From Thuidium tamariscinum (Eukaryota; Streptophyta; Bryopsida; Hypnales; Thuidiaceae): a DNA stretch of 64,000 nt. A program made the position numbers and the translations under genes. The notes under the pieces are model-generated. The model saw only the letters and a list, made by a program, of their open reading frames with translations. It was not told the DNA's origin and did no database searches. The stretch lies in assembly GCA_947034885.2 (NCBI GenBank), contig OZ019759.1:10666501-10730500 (forward strand), given 5' to 3'. This document shows, in pieces, positions 46,501-58,729 of the stretch; position 1 is the first letter of the stretch, and every line of letters begins with the position of its first letter.

Positions 46501-48662
46501 TTTGGAAGTCGACCACAGTCATCACTCAGTTAGCCACTAGTCACCTCAAATGACTCAACACAAATGGGACTCATGCGCCACTTAGTGGCCACTACCTACA
46601 AATAGAAGTCATAAAAAATGACAAGGCTTGTGCACGAAAGACTATGAACTCCTATGAAATGAGAACTTCGTTAGCAGTCAAATCCTTGGTAAGTACGGCC
46701 ACGCTTCAGATCCCTATTTCCTAACCATTCAGAGGATCATGAAATCGTTGAAATACTTACGAGTATGGAACACTTTACTGCCTATTGACTTCGATCATAA
46801 TCTAAGGACCACATCTGAGGTGGGATGGCCTGCAGCCTTTTCAAGACGGATAATACGACTGACAGTTCACTTTGGATGCAAAAACGACTTCAAAGTGACT
46901 TACGCGCTACTCACCCACAACTGCAGTGCAACTACAAAATAACTACATTGCGACTGGGTCTGACCCTTACTCGGACCCTGTCAAACACTCACATAGACAT
47001 AGCCCTCCAAAACAGCAATGCAGTACAAATTTCATTTTTTGTATCCACACTAACTATGGAAATGTCATTGTCAGAAGACTCTTAACCACAATCTACTTCA
47101 ATTAGCACTGACATTCCATACACAACATTGCAGCCTGCACCTGAAGACTCTCACGCCATGACTAGACAAAAGTACTTTCAAAGGGGAACACAAAGGGCAA
47201 AACTGTAACTTACATTACTTCCACCTCCATATATCGGACTTTGTAGCCTACCCGCATCTTCAGATATGATGGAAAGGCTTGTTCTGCTTCCCATTCTCTA
47301 GCAAGGGAACCACAACAAGCAGTTAGTTTGGCACGAGAAATTAGGGGCCCTATACTTCAACTGGTTCACTTGTATTCAGAATTCGAAAAGTAAATATGAA
47401 ATGGATATTGAAGACACCATCACAAAGAGGACTCTTACCAATGATGCTTCCCTGCCTGCCTTGCCTTTCCTCCCGACTAATGTCAAGTTCTTCACGCTTG
47501 AGCGAGCCAGAGCCATCTTTTGGGCCTTCACCTTCTGGGCATCTGTATTCCAATAAAGCTTAAGGCGATCCCACTCTGGTTTGTCTATGTGAAGAGGAGG
47601 ACTATCGATGCCTTTCAAATAACGGGATTTGAGGCGTGACCTTTCAGACTTCATATATTTCTGAACAGCCATCCTGAATCCGACCATGCTCAATGGAGTG
47701 CCTATATATTCAAACTCGTTGTCTAAGGCAGCCCTTAGTTTCTTCACCGTATGTGAGTCATGCTGAGACCACTCCACAATACTCATATCTAGGCACTTTG
47801 GGACTAAATCGCACAAGGCTTCATCCCATGCATTCTTCCCCTCGCAAGTAGCATCCACCTCCCCACCTTCTAGCACGAACACTTGATTGGGCTTCACTCC
47901 GGCTGTCACCCTCTGACGACTAGCGAGATCATACTCGCTTTTCCTCTTCCGCCGGCATAAGCGGTCGTCGTTGAGTTCGACTACATCATCTTTGGATTGG
48001 CCCACCGGGCACAGAGATTGGGCAGGCCACGCATTTGGAAGGATTGCGGGTGGACCTGCAAACCAAGGATTACCTGCTGGGGCCTGGCTCTGGACATAAT
48101 GGCCTGGGACCCAAGACCAATTGGGTTGCCCGTAGGAATTTCCATCTACGGGCGGAGGTGGTGGCAGTGCAGCCTTTGTTGGTGATGCCAAGATTGTGTT
48201 GTTCTTCATTTTCCTTATCCTCCGATCTACCAAAGCTGGCTCGTCTTGCAGCTGCAACTCCTCTTCCGACGAGTCATATGTCGTCGACTCCGCCACTGCC
48301 AATACATTAGTGCACACGCGGAAGGATGCATCTTCTCGGGGTTACTTTAATTGACAAAAAGTATTCGGGGAATAGAATTAGATTCTCTACCAATTTCATC
48401 TTAGTACTTCATGTTTCCATAAAAGAAATTCAGTTCAAGCAAGGACATACAGAAACATTGGGCTACACCATGCACGAGCATGAACCCTAATCCCTGACCC
48501 AAGTGCGAGGGCGGGGTCGGTTGAGTTACCTGCGGCTTTAGCCTCGTGCTTGGATTGCCGCTCAATATGGGTACAAGCAATGGCGAGGTGCAGCATACCT
48601 ATGGCAATGGCCTCCTCGTCCGACTTTGTGGCCTCTGATGATGAGTCGCGCGCTGAGCTCAT
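43536..48662 (-). pseudogene. CACTA second gene: Ptta/En/Spm-type protein with FCP1/HAD-like domain
   Basis: Exon 1 is 48662-48530 (MSSARDSSSEATKSDEEAIA), exon 2 is 48295-47439, exon 3 is 47297-47214 and exon 4 begins at 46595. Joined, phases agree. Exon 2 ends with the plant En/Spm signature: EYIGTPLSMVGFR, MKSERSRLKSRYLKG and VKNLTLVGRKGKAGREASL. Exon 4 has WRMSPICVESFEVTSG and VKFDQFLENHTMQSQAIDEL, then a long acidic, Pro/Ser-rich linker. An FCP1/HAD-like domain follows: KLLVLNVHGTLLDY, RRVVFRPWLKPFLIRCFEKF and, after a frame slip at a run of seven Gs near 45180, GTPLFAWFGK and NTIIIDSKPSRVECNPNAN. A basic exon (44665-44568) and a last exon (43852-43536; RCGDEVFLINPRATRQRVAV) resemble the usual C-terminus of these proteins. 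Stops in exon 4 and the last exon are TAA or TAG. Confidence 0.75.
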
Positions 48663-49481
48663 GGCGCGGTCCCGTACTCCTCGCACACAAATTTCCTGTG
48701 AGTTTGCGCCCTCGCACCCTCAAAGGCTCAACCGCCTTTCACTTCTCCGCGGAGCGATGTCGTCCTCTGGACGCGAATTTACAATCGCCTTTGCGGCCTT
48801 CCGCTTTGTTAGGGGTAAACCCCTGCGCCGCCAACACGCAAATGCACTCAACACTTCAATCCGAGCGCACACACATACGATGAAAGAGAGACAACAGTGA
48901 AGGCAAATACGTTGACACAAGGGTGCTAACAAATCGGCGATGGCTTCACAAACAATCTAACAGTGGATAGGGTTTGGTGGAGGAAGATGACTGACTGCCC
49001 CGCATCCAACACACACCTGAGCGCTCCCACGTGGCCCCCATTGTAATCATAACTCCTTTCTCGTATTGCACTTCTATGTAACTAGTACATGACTTAGAAG
49101 TGACTTCAGAGTCACTCAAATAGAGTCGTGTAGGAGTCAAGAGATGTGAAAAATGACTTCTACTTGTCTTGTGAATGACAAAGCTATAACTTATAGCAAA
49201 AGGGCGGCTCGGCACCAATACTACTGAGGCCAAGAAAACCCTACCGAGTGCACCACCTGCTTCCATTGGGAAGCGTGCACTATTCTCTGACGACAACAAT
49301 GGTCAAGCACTACAAGTCTTGGAAGTCCTGAGCACCTGCCAAGACCTCTTAATCGCACAGAAGAAAAGGTCGGCTTCCAAACCACTGGCCAACACTTTCA
49401 AAACTTCCATGCGCAATTATGCCATGCCTGCTACACAAACAGCATGACTCAACAGAAACTTCAGCGTTCCTTGGCGAGAAC

Positions 49482-49639
49482 ATGGTGAGCACTTACAACT
49501 CCACTATCGCCACCAGTTGCGGAGCGACGGCCTTCTGCAACTCCGCTACGTTACGGTCGCGCATGAGTTCGTATGCCGATTTCTCCGGCGGCGGACTCTC
49601 CTCCCTCGACTCCATCATCCACAGATCGCTTCCTCTTGT
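49482..49639 (+). CDS. Possible 5' exon in the central promoter region of the CACTA element
   Basis: The ATG at 49482 opens MVSTYNSTIATSCGATAFCN and leads through MSSYADFSGGGLSSLDSIIH to a donor-like GTATGT near 49640. The region is clearly GC-richer than its surroundings. It could be the first exon of a plus-strand transcript reaching the TNP2 gene, but no acceptor partner is proven. Confidence 0.25.
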
Positions 49640-51412
49640 GGTATGTTTCTAGTTCACAACAGAAGCTCAACTTGCATACAATTGTGACAGAAATGCTCGC
49701 GCTAATCACGTGTCTCTCGCTATTGTACAAGAGAAGGGAAGGCCAGGTAGCAATCGGGAAGGTAGTTCTCAGTGATGCGCTTGAGGTAGTTCACTTTGGA
49801 CGTGGGTGTGTACTTGAAGAATGTAGGCAGGAGAACTTGAACTAAGGGAGACGATGAAGTCATTTTCCATGATGAGTTAGGTGGATAATTGGCGGCTCCC
49901 AATTAATTTCTAGATTTTGCAATTACTAATTGCCCTCTTGCCTATTAGACCACGTGCAGTAATACTGATCTTTAAGCGATTTGCATTTGAGTGCAATTGT
50001 CTAAACTGAAATTATTGACCCTTCAATGATGTATTGGGGACCTGGTACATTAAACCTTCACGGACATGAACTAGGGTCAATAGGAAACTGCTTGTGACGG
50101 TCTTCCAGTGCAGGGTCCCACTGAAGGGCATTATTGAATTCTCAGAGGCAGTCTCCGCTTCCTAGTCACGGTGAAGTGCAAAGTTGGGTTATGTGACTGA
50201 AACCTCACTAGTGGAGTCATAGACTAGTAGCGTGAACTACAGCCCCCTTCACCAATTCCTTCTGAAAAAGCTCACAGTCATTAGGTAGTCCCAATAGAGT
50301 TACACCTTCCAAAACTGTGAGAGGTGTCTTTAGTTTCTGATTCATGAATTTTGGCAGGACTATGGAGATTGGCTACACAAGCAGTACTTAGAAGGGGACA
50401 AACCTAGTGAGGCTGCACTCACAATTTGCGGAGAAAATTTTCATGAAGAGGTCAGATTCAGTAGTTGCTCATGTTGTCAATAACTTCTAGGAAACATCCC
50501 CATGCAATAGAAGTGCCGCTGAAGTCGTTTTAAAGTAGTGAACCCGATTAAGTCATTTTATATGACTATACTGTGACTTAGAAATGACATCTCCCTTCAA
50601 TTTTACGTTACCATAATAAAGCTCCTATTCAATTTTACGGGGTAAGCTCCTATTCAATTTTACGTTACCATAATAAAGCATGGAAGTGGGATTCTCATTC
50701 TTATCCCCATTTTTTTTGGGTGGGCTAAATAATCTGGCATTTCCTAATGCGTTAAGCATTCCATTCCAAGATTTTTTGGGCTACTCTTCTCATCTCAAGA
50801 AGAGTGTCATCTATAAACTATCCCCTCCAATTTCTTTTAATTTTGCATGGGTTGGTTTAAAAAACTACACCTTCACTGGTCAATGCCAAACATAGTCTTC
50901 AGAGTATGACTGCAAATCTAGAAGCAAGCGGACCCTGCGAGTCTAACAATGCCCACGTAGTCATTGTAAATTACTTGAAAGTAATTAGTTATATTGAATG
51001 ACTATTTCTTTACTAGTTTATGACAAGCTTCATTAGTCATGAAGTCGACACTTGGATGAATCATGAAGGTTGTCCAGATTTATATACGGACAACATTTAT
51101 TCAGTACTAGAATTGTGAGTTCATGGTCCTGAATCCTTGATCCATCCCTTTCTGATGTTAAGCATATGCATCTTACAAAAGTTCTGTTAATGAATACAGG
51201 TCTTTCAACACATGAAGGTGTTGGGCCCATTTCGAGAAAGCGTCGACTCCATCGAACTTGAAGTTCTACCTCATGTCAGCCCTTTCTGCTTGGAGTCCTA
51301 ACTAGTGAGTGCCATCAGGTATTACAGTCATATGCTCACCAAACCGCATCTTACTGAGTGTGGTTAGCATTGCCGTGTAACACCTACCTAGCAGTTCATG
51401 CAGTAGTACAGA

Positions 51413-51844
51413 ATGCCCAAGCAAAGAGTTCTAAAAGCTGCACCTCTCTTTCCGAGGAAGAGACATAGAATGGTAACCCCTGATTCTGAGGAAGATGTAC
51501 GCATACCTGACCGACCGTGTCCAGTAAGGACACGTACTTCAAGCTCCAGCACTCCAAGTTCAGGACCCAAGCTGAATTTAGCATTAGAAAATGGAGATGG
51601 TCCTTACAGAAGTGTAGCACCCACTGTGAAATGTTCAGAGGACGTGCCCCCAAACCGCATCCCATCTCTTCTTATGAATAGCGAGCTCGAACACCGTTTT
51701 GAAAGTTGGGTAGCCTTGGCCCTGGGTTGTACCTCTGTGCTAGAATCAGCAAGTGACCCTCATCCCAATGCATTGCTAAGCAATCCCATTGTGAGTAGTA
51801 TGTCCGATACTAGTCAGCTTGAGGGGGGGCCTTTTCAAGAGTAG
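51413..51844 (+). CDS. Hypothetical ORF upstream of the TNP2 gene
   Basis: A 143-codon frame starts MPKQRVLKAAPLFPRKRHRM and has a Ser/Pro-rich centre, ending LEGGPFQE. It is basic at the start and low-complexity in the middle, in the style of disordered N-terminal parts of CACTA proteins. It lies 530 bp before the TNP2 start in the same direction. I do not recognise it; it may be an upstream exon or a chance frame. Confidence 0.3.
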   Translation: MPKQRVLKAAPLFPRKRHRMVTPDSEEDVRIPDRPCPVRTRTSSSSTPSSGPKLNLALENGDGPYRSVAPTVKCSEDVPPNRIPSLLMNSELEHRFESWVALALGCTSVLESASDPHPNALLSNPIVSSMSDTSQLEGGPFQE

Positions 51845-52375
51845 TCCAACTTGACACCCTAAGATGTTCCCACAATCCCTATGAATGAAAGAGGGTGACT
51901 TTCTATATACCAAGTTTGCTGCGTATTTCATGGCAATAGGTTCATGAAAGACTCTATAGTTCAATCAGTGCTTTGTTTGGAGTATCTGCATTTCTTTTCT
52001 CTTTTTTATTCAAACATGATGGAATATTTTCTTCAAATGTGTGTCTTACAATCTTTTCAAGTAGGGTCGTCACTTCCATCACCCATGTTTTGTACAAACT
52101 ATCTCACTGCTGTAGACATATTTTAGTCATTCACGTGTTCCCATTTTTGACTTTGCAGCAACTCGGCAGTGTTGGAAGACATTTCTTAGTCATTCATGAA
52201 TATTGGAAGTCATGTGTAAGTTATTTACGAGCATGGTACTTGTGGAATTTCAGTTTCCCTATGAAGAGGATACTCTGTATTCGGTGGGGTCTGCTCTCAT
52301 ACAAAATCCCTCGCATTAGTAACCCTCTTCCAGAACCTTGCATCACGGGGCTCCACATTAGTACCCAGGAAAACA

Positions 52376-55300
52376 ATGATACCCGCAAGACTTCCCTTAT
52401 CTGATAGTCAAAGGCAGCAACTACGAGATGATCGCCTCTGGGTGAGGGAGCTGCAAAGGGCTAGGGAGTACAATGTGAAGAAATTGCATTGTCCATGTAC
52501 AAGCTGCAGGGGTCGTAAGAGACTGTTAATACGTAACGTACGGGATCACCTACATTGCAGCGGCCGAGATCCTCAATCACGGCTATGGAGAGGCCCCGGC
52601 GGAAGAGACTCCTTGGACGAAGAGTGGGAGGAACAATTTTGGGGACCGATACGAGAAGATCCGGAAGAGTTAGAGGCATTGGATGCCACGGTTGATACTC
52701 ATGGCATGGTCATGCAAGCATTGGAACCAGTAGAAGTTCCAAAAAATTCGGCAGAGAGAATTCAAGCGGAAGTGCGGGATGCTTTTGACATAGCAAACTC
52801 CGTCCATGTAGAATCTATGGAAGAGAGCAACGGTGGCATTGCAGAGGATCAAGAAGGTCGTCATGAGCAAGACCCTGAAGTCACAAGCCCAGAAGGTGCC
52901 AACGGTGACTGCAACTTCGATGCTAGGGTGTTGGAAGAGTGCTTGGAGCCTTTGTACGACAGGTCTGCTTCCAGTAAGCTTGCAGCAACGGTACTATTAA
53001 TGAACTTGTACACCGTGCATTCTGTAAGCAACCATTGTGCAAATGAACTTTTCAGTTTATTGCATTCGCATCTACTGCCAAAGACTAATAATTTGCCAAG
53101 AACATACCATGCAGCAAAGTCCCTTACAAGCAAGTTGGGGTTGACATACAAAGCCATACACGCTTGTGAGCGTGGATGTGTACTTTTCTGTGGACCCCAT
53201 GAGAATGCCTTTTGCTGCCCTCACTGCGGTGGTCGCAGATATCGGGATGAAGATCGACGTTGCTTTCCAGTGAAGGTTCTACGACACTTCCCCATCATTC
53301 CGAGACTACAACGGATGTTCATGAGTCCAAGTATCTCAAAGCTCATGGTTTGGCATGCCGAGAATCGTAGCAACAAAGAAGGAGGGGATGGGTTGGTGAG
53401 GCATCCGTGTGACTCGAAAGCCTGGTAGTACTTCGAAGAAAATGTGGACCCTTCTTTCGCAAGTGATCCTCGAAATGTCCACTTTGCCTTGGCAACTGAC
53501 GGAGTGAACCCGTACAAGCTGAATCGAACATCATGGTCAACTTGGCCGGTGGTGCTTCTGAACTACAATTTACCACCATGGTTGAGCACCAAGAAGTTTT
53601 TCATGATGTTGGCCTTGTTGATTCCTGGGAGGGAGTCCGTTACAAGTGATGTCTTTGATGTGTATTTGGAGCCTCTTTTAGAGGAGTTGTTGGAGTTGTG
53701 GGATGGAGTACCTGCGCATGATGTTACCAAAGATGTAGGTATGAAGGCTTTCCAATTGAGGGGCATGTTGTTGTGGACTATCCACGACTTTCTCGGTTAT
53801 GGCACCGTTGGAGGATTCTCTCATCAAGGTTATGCAGCTTGTCTATGGTGTGGCATGGATTTAGGCGTTGAGCATTCCATGGAGCTTGGCAAGTGCACTT
53901 ATGGTGGTACTCGTCGTTGGCTCCCTGAAGGGCATCCATACAGGTCTGAGGAAATGAAGGAGCACTTCAATGGCTGTATTGAAAACCGCCCTAAACCAAG
54001 AGAGGTAATAGTGGAGGAGCAAATTCAGCACGCACTGGAGTACGTGGCATGGAAAGCAGCTGGAAACAGAGATGGTGCTCCGAGGGACCCCTCCAAAATT
54101 TATGGTTTGAAGCGGCTCAGTAGTCTTTTCAGACTGCCATATTGGAAGGTGAGGCCATTAGGCTGATCGCTTTTTTACGTTGTCAAGAGAAATGAGTTCT
54201 ACATAACTGGCAGACAACTTCATACTCAGAAAGAAGTCACTTTCATGTCATACAGGAGTTGTAGTAGGTATTTAGTGAAATGAAACAACTATTACATGAC
54301 TAGTACGTGACCGAGCCCTAAGTGGATTCAGGATACCTGAACCACAGGTCTGGTTAGGACGTTGTGGAGTGAAATGAGTTCTATGTAACTCCTACATGAC
54401 TCAATTGTAATGAGTCACTAACTTAGGAGTCATATATGCGTGGGGAAGTTGTCAATTAGTTCTCTAATACAACTAAGTTTTGACTCGTATGTTTCCGGGA
54501 CCTCTATTAATTGAAGTAGTGAAAATGCAATTCATGGGTCACCTTACAGAGGCGTTTTTTGTCCTTTGAAGTTTTTTCAGGTATGTAACCTCAATGGACA
54601 TGCTATATATCAAATATCTCAAGTAAGGGGTTGAATCCCATGAATTGGAGGTACCCTAAGTTACAGAATTTAGTGTGGAACAAATCTGATTTGTGGGAGG
54701 GGTTTTCAATTCATTACCCATTTTTGTTAACAGGGATGTACAATTCATTCCCCATTTTTTTAAACACGTATTTTAGATTCATTCCCCATTTTTTATAACA
54801 AGGATTTTCAATTCATTCCCCATTTTTTTTAACAGCAATTTAGGTATGCGTTCGTGGTCCCTTGAAGAGAATGTCGGTATATATGTAGCCTCATGGATAC
54901 GCTATGAATCCAATATCTGTAGTAAAGCGTTGAATGCATTGAATTGCACGTACCCTAAGTTACAGAAGTTTGTATGCAAAAAATATAATTCGAAGGAGGC
55001 ATTTTTATTCCATCCCCATTTTTTTAACAACACTTTAGAGAGGAGTTTGTGGTCCCTTCAAGCGAATTTTCATAATTGGTATGTAGCCTCATGGATATGC
55101 TGTGTATCAGAATTCAGTAGTAAGGCATTGAATACATTCAGTAGGCGCTTCTGAGGGGTAAAAGAATTTGTGTGGAAAAAATCTCTTCTATGGGAGGGAT
55201 TTTCAATTCATTCCCCATTTTTTTGTCCACTGCTTTTGATAGGTGTTAATGGTCCCTAGAAGTCTTTTTTGGTGCTATTCCACAACATGGATGTGGAACA

Positions 55301-57521
55301 TGTCAAATTATTGTAGTAAGGACTTCAAGTTAGAGAATTATAGTGGACTGGGTCGTAAATTCACTGTGAGTGTGTTTAGTCATGCTGACGTTGTCGAGGA
55401 AAATGAGTTCTACGTAACTCTGAATTCACTATCGAGTCAAAAATTTGTCACGTGAAAGTCATATGGAAGTTGTAGTTGTCAATTACTGGAAATTTACAAC
55501 TCCTGAATGACTCAAATGTGACAGTGATGTACTGAAATTGCTACTCATGTATTCACTTGCAGTTGCTTCTGATTCGGCACATCTTGGACGTCATGCATTG
55601 CAAACTTAATTTGTCAAAGAACTTCTTCAAAACCATTAGCGGGAAGAAAGACTCTGTCAAAGTGAGACGAGATTTACAGAGGCGGAATGTGAGGCCGCAC
55701 TTGTGGCTGACTCCACATCCCCGCAAGGCAGGGAAGATGGTGAAGCCACGTGCATCCTATGTGATGTCCGAATCTGAGTGGGAGAAGTTCGTGAAGTGCA
55801 TTGAGTCGTTGAAGACACCCAATGGATACTCGTCAGACCTTGGGAAGTGTCTCCACAAGAAGAACTTTGGGTGGTTGAAGTCCCACGATTACCATGTTTT
55901 AATGCAACAACTCATGCCACTAGCTCTTCGTGGTCTCATGCAAAGAGGATCTCGTATGGCTATCATGAGAATGTGCAGGGTATATCGACGTTTATGCATG
56001 AAGGTTTACGATTCGGATGACTTTCCCTCGCTCGAAGCAGATGTGGCGGAAAGCATGGCGTTGTTGGAGATTGAATTTCCACCCTCCTTTTTCGACATAA
56101 TGACGCACCTCCCTTATCATCTTGCAAAGGAGTTGGACTTGTGTGGACCAGTCAGTGCAAGGTGGATGTATCCGGTGGAACGGTACATGAAAGTCTTGAA
56201 GAGCCATGTTCGAAACATGGCACAACCTGAGGCTTGCATGGCTGAGGGATACTTGAAAGAAGAGTGCATAGGATTCATAACGGAGTACCTCCATAGATTT
56301 GAGGGAACTGAAAGGCGTGTGTAGGATGAAGACGAAGAATACGGAGACGCTGAAGAGGTTTTGCAAGGGGCAGGGCGGGCATACATGATGAGTCCTGAGT
56401 TGAGAGATGTAGCACATCACTATGTGCTTTCTAATGCCTCCACCATGCAAGAGTTGTTCATGTACGTTAGCAAACAACTTTTGTAGCTAAGTACCAAGTG
56501 TAAACTAGTGCGGAATTTGTATTGCCACAGTTAGCCTGAATCTCATGTTCAGTGACTGCATAGAAGTAAGGCAGAAGATGTGCTTCAGTCATTCTCAAGT
56601 CGTCTGTCGCTTAGTCCCTTGAGAATGACTTTGTGGGCACTGAGTGAAGTCATTCTGGAGTCGTATATGCCTGTTGCCGACTTGATTAAAACCTCACGGC
56701 CACCCCGCGAGTGTTGTATTCCTGAGGGATATAGTATTGTGGTTACTTGGCCTTGCATGCTAATCCTTATGTTTCTCACTTGGTTGTGAAGGACCTGGAA
56801 GATTGAATCCGAAGAGAATTCATCAACTCCGTCATTATCAGAGTGGATAGCGCGCACAGTGGGTGAGTCTGACTTGGATTTCCGGAACACAGAAGACATG
56901 GACCGGTTCCTACTTAGCAAGTGGCCATCATAGAGAGCCACCCGATACTCCCGGGTCACTGCCTTCGGTAACCACTTTCGAGTTGAAGATGAGAGTACCA
57001 CCCACTTGTTGAGTTACAACAGTGGGGTAGCCTCTGTTTTCCAGCAGCCGTCGCAGGAGCTCAATGAATCACCTGTAAATTATGTAGGAGTACTCAAGGA
57101 CGTCCTTGACCTCGATTACGGTGCATTGACTACAAAGGTGATTCTGATGCGTTGTGAGTGGGTGAAACCCACCGACAATCGAGGGAACCCCACGTATACC
57201 AAGGATGAATCTGGGTTCCTTGTTGTGAACTTTCGCCACAAAATGCCTCGTTTGGCTGAGCCTTTCATTTTCCCAAGCCAGGCGACCCAGGTATTTTTCT
57301 CTGATGTTGCAGATCGACCTGCTTGGAAAGTTGTGTTAGAAAATCCAGCTCGAGCAAGACGTGAAGTCGTGGACACATCAGACGCTTTCATCAGCACTAG
57401 AAACGAGAGCACCGGCCTTCTAGCTCCTCGTACGTTGCCAATTCCAACGGCAGCTGTCAATCTACTAGGTGCCATCGAGTTGACCGAGGAAGAGAACATG
57501 TTAGCCCAAGAAGGATATTAG
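52376..57521 (+). pseudogene. TNP2-type CACTA transposase (Transposase_21 family), three exons
   Basis: Exon 1 is 52376-54148, exon 2 is 55563-56461 and exon 3 is 56792-57521; junctions are AAG|GTGAGG...TTGCAG|TTG and AT|GTACGT...GAAG|GACC, and phases agree. The N-terminus has the CPCTSCRGRK zinc motif and DHLHCSG. The Transposase_21 core follows: CPHCGGRRYRDEDR, FALATDGVNPYKL, LNYNLPPW, DFLGYGTVGGFS and YAACLWCGMDL. Exon 2 is the DUF4218 part: LLLIRHILDVMHCKLNLSKN, WLKSHDYHVLMQQLMPLALR and RWMYPVERYMKVLKSHVRN. Exon 3 is the DUF4216 part: HLLSYNSGVASVFQ, VNYVGVLKDVLDLDYG and FIFPSQATQVFFSD. Three in-frame TAG codons (53426-53428, 56322-56324, about 56927-56929) interrupt an otherwise continuous frame, so it is only lightly damaged. 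Confidence 0.88.
54690..55225. repeat. Intronic repeats with TTCATTCCCCATTTTTT core
   Basis: ATTCATTCCCCATTTTTTTT-AACA occurs four times between 54700 and 54840 at about 40-bp spacing, then twice more near 55010 and 55200. Between these, a longer unit containing GGTCCCTTGAAG, ATGTAGCCTCATGGATA and GTAGTAAGGCGTTGAAT recurs about three times. All lie in intron 1 of the TNP2 gene. Confidence 0.6.
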
Positions 57522-57539
57522 AGTCGGCGCAGCAGAATA

Positions 57540-58729
57540 CAAATTCAACCTTCAATGTGTCGCCATACTGTTTGCTCACCTTTTGGCTTGCTGAAGTCAT
57601 ACAATAGTTGTGTCAAGTCATTTATAAGTGCCTCTACAGATGAGTTGCAGTCGCGTGGTGTCACTATTTCACTGTCTTGAAGCAATGACGTGCGATGACT
57701 GAACTGTCTTTGATTTTCGGTATGTCTAGAGAGAAGAAGCGTTTCATGCTAACCCATCTTCTATTCACCGAGCTTGTACTTCATGTTTCCAAAATGTTTT
57801 GGCAATTTCTATGTCATTTTGTTGATTGCTCCTCATTCACTTGTGACGTGAGACATACCGTATTGCTTCTGGTTCGTTGGTTGCATTTCTTCTTTCTTCA
57901 CCCAACATATTGGATGATGGGGTAAAGTAGCTAAACAAGTATGACAGTGAATTCCCCTCACATAGGAAGCCAGTATGGTTCCTAACGGTGAACCTGTCAG
58001 AATTATTCTAGCACTTGAGTTTTGTACGAATAGGCCGTCAGTGGCAACTCTCACATCTGAGTCGCTCATTGTCGAGTTACCCTGAAACCTTACTATAGTT
58101 ACGTACCCCACCTTGCTGTAGATAATTGTAGCATTGCCCTACAAGGTGATATGAAGTCATCTTGAAGTGATGGAGAAGTACATACTAGTCACATCTGAGT
58201 AGTCCTCAAGTGACTGCCTACCATGACAGCCTAAAACATCACACAAATTTGGAGTGTAAATAATGAAGCCAAATACAATAATGAACCTGAAGTCGTATTC
58301 AAGTCGAGAAGACTAACATCGTAGTTGCATCGCACTACTGCCACAATGACTGGAAGTCCTGAAAATTTCAACCCTGCCCGTCTCCATACCAAAAAGGGTA
58401 CCATGCTCCCTGCAGTCATTTTTTAGTCTTAAACTAGTTCCCACTAGTCGCAATTACCGCCACAGAAGTAGTCGTTAATGACTAGGCCCTCCACAGGGGA
58501 CCTCTAACTGTCTAGTCCATTTCCCTGAGTGAATTTGAACAAAAAGCTGCAGATGAAAGTCGCCGTTACAACTGCCTACATCCGCGAGTGACGTTGGTGA
58601 CTGCAGAATGACTTTGCTAACCTGGCTCCCACGGGCGTGGTGCAATTATGGAATTCTTAGTCATTTTTCAGTGAAATCGGACAGCCAGTCATAGATTGCA
58701 GTCATTTTTACCCCTGATTTTTTGTAGTG
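57540..58729. repeat. CACTA subterminal repeats, right
   Basis: Many AGTCATT/AATGACT words in both orientations, ending with the terminal inverted repeat. Short open frames here are not convincing. Confidence 0.65.

Larger units (their letters stand above)
42417..58729. mobile_element. CACTA (En/Spm) transposon, 16.3 kb, two divergent genes
   Basis: The left end is CACTACAAAAAAGGAGGGGT, and the right end read inward is CACTACAAAAAATCAGGGGT; similarity continues for about 42 bp (AAATGACTGC-ATCTATGA). AGT flanks both sides (42414-42416 and 58730-58732), the 3-bp duplication typical of CACTA. Removing the element and one AGT rejoins the 66-bp minisatellite in register. Inside, a minus-strand Ptta/En/Spm-type gene (43536-48662) and a plus-strand TNP2-type transposase (52376-57521) diverge from a GC-richer centre near 48.6-49.7 kb. 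TGACT/AGTCA words are scattered densely in the ends and introns. Both genes have in-frame stops. Confidence 0.93.

Noticed and set aside
52461-53579. Minus-strand ORFs opposite TNP2 exon 1
   Set aside because: They are shadows of the transposase reading frame.
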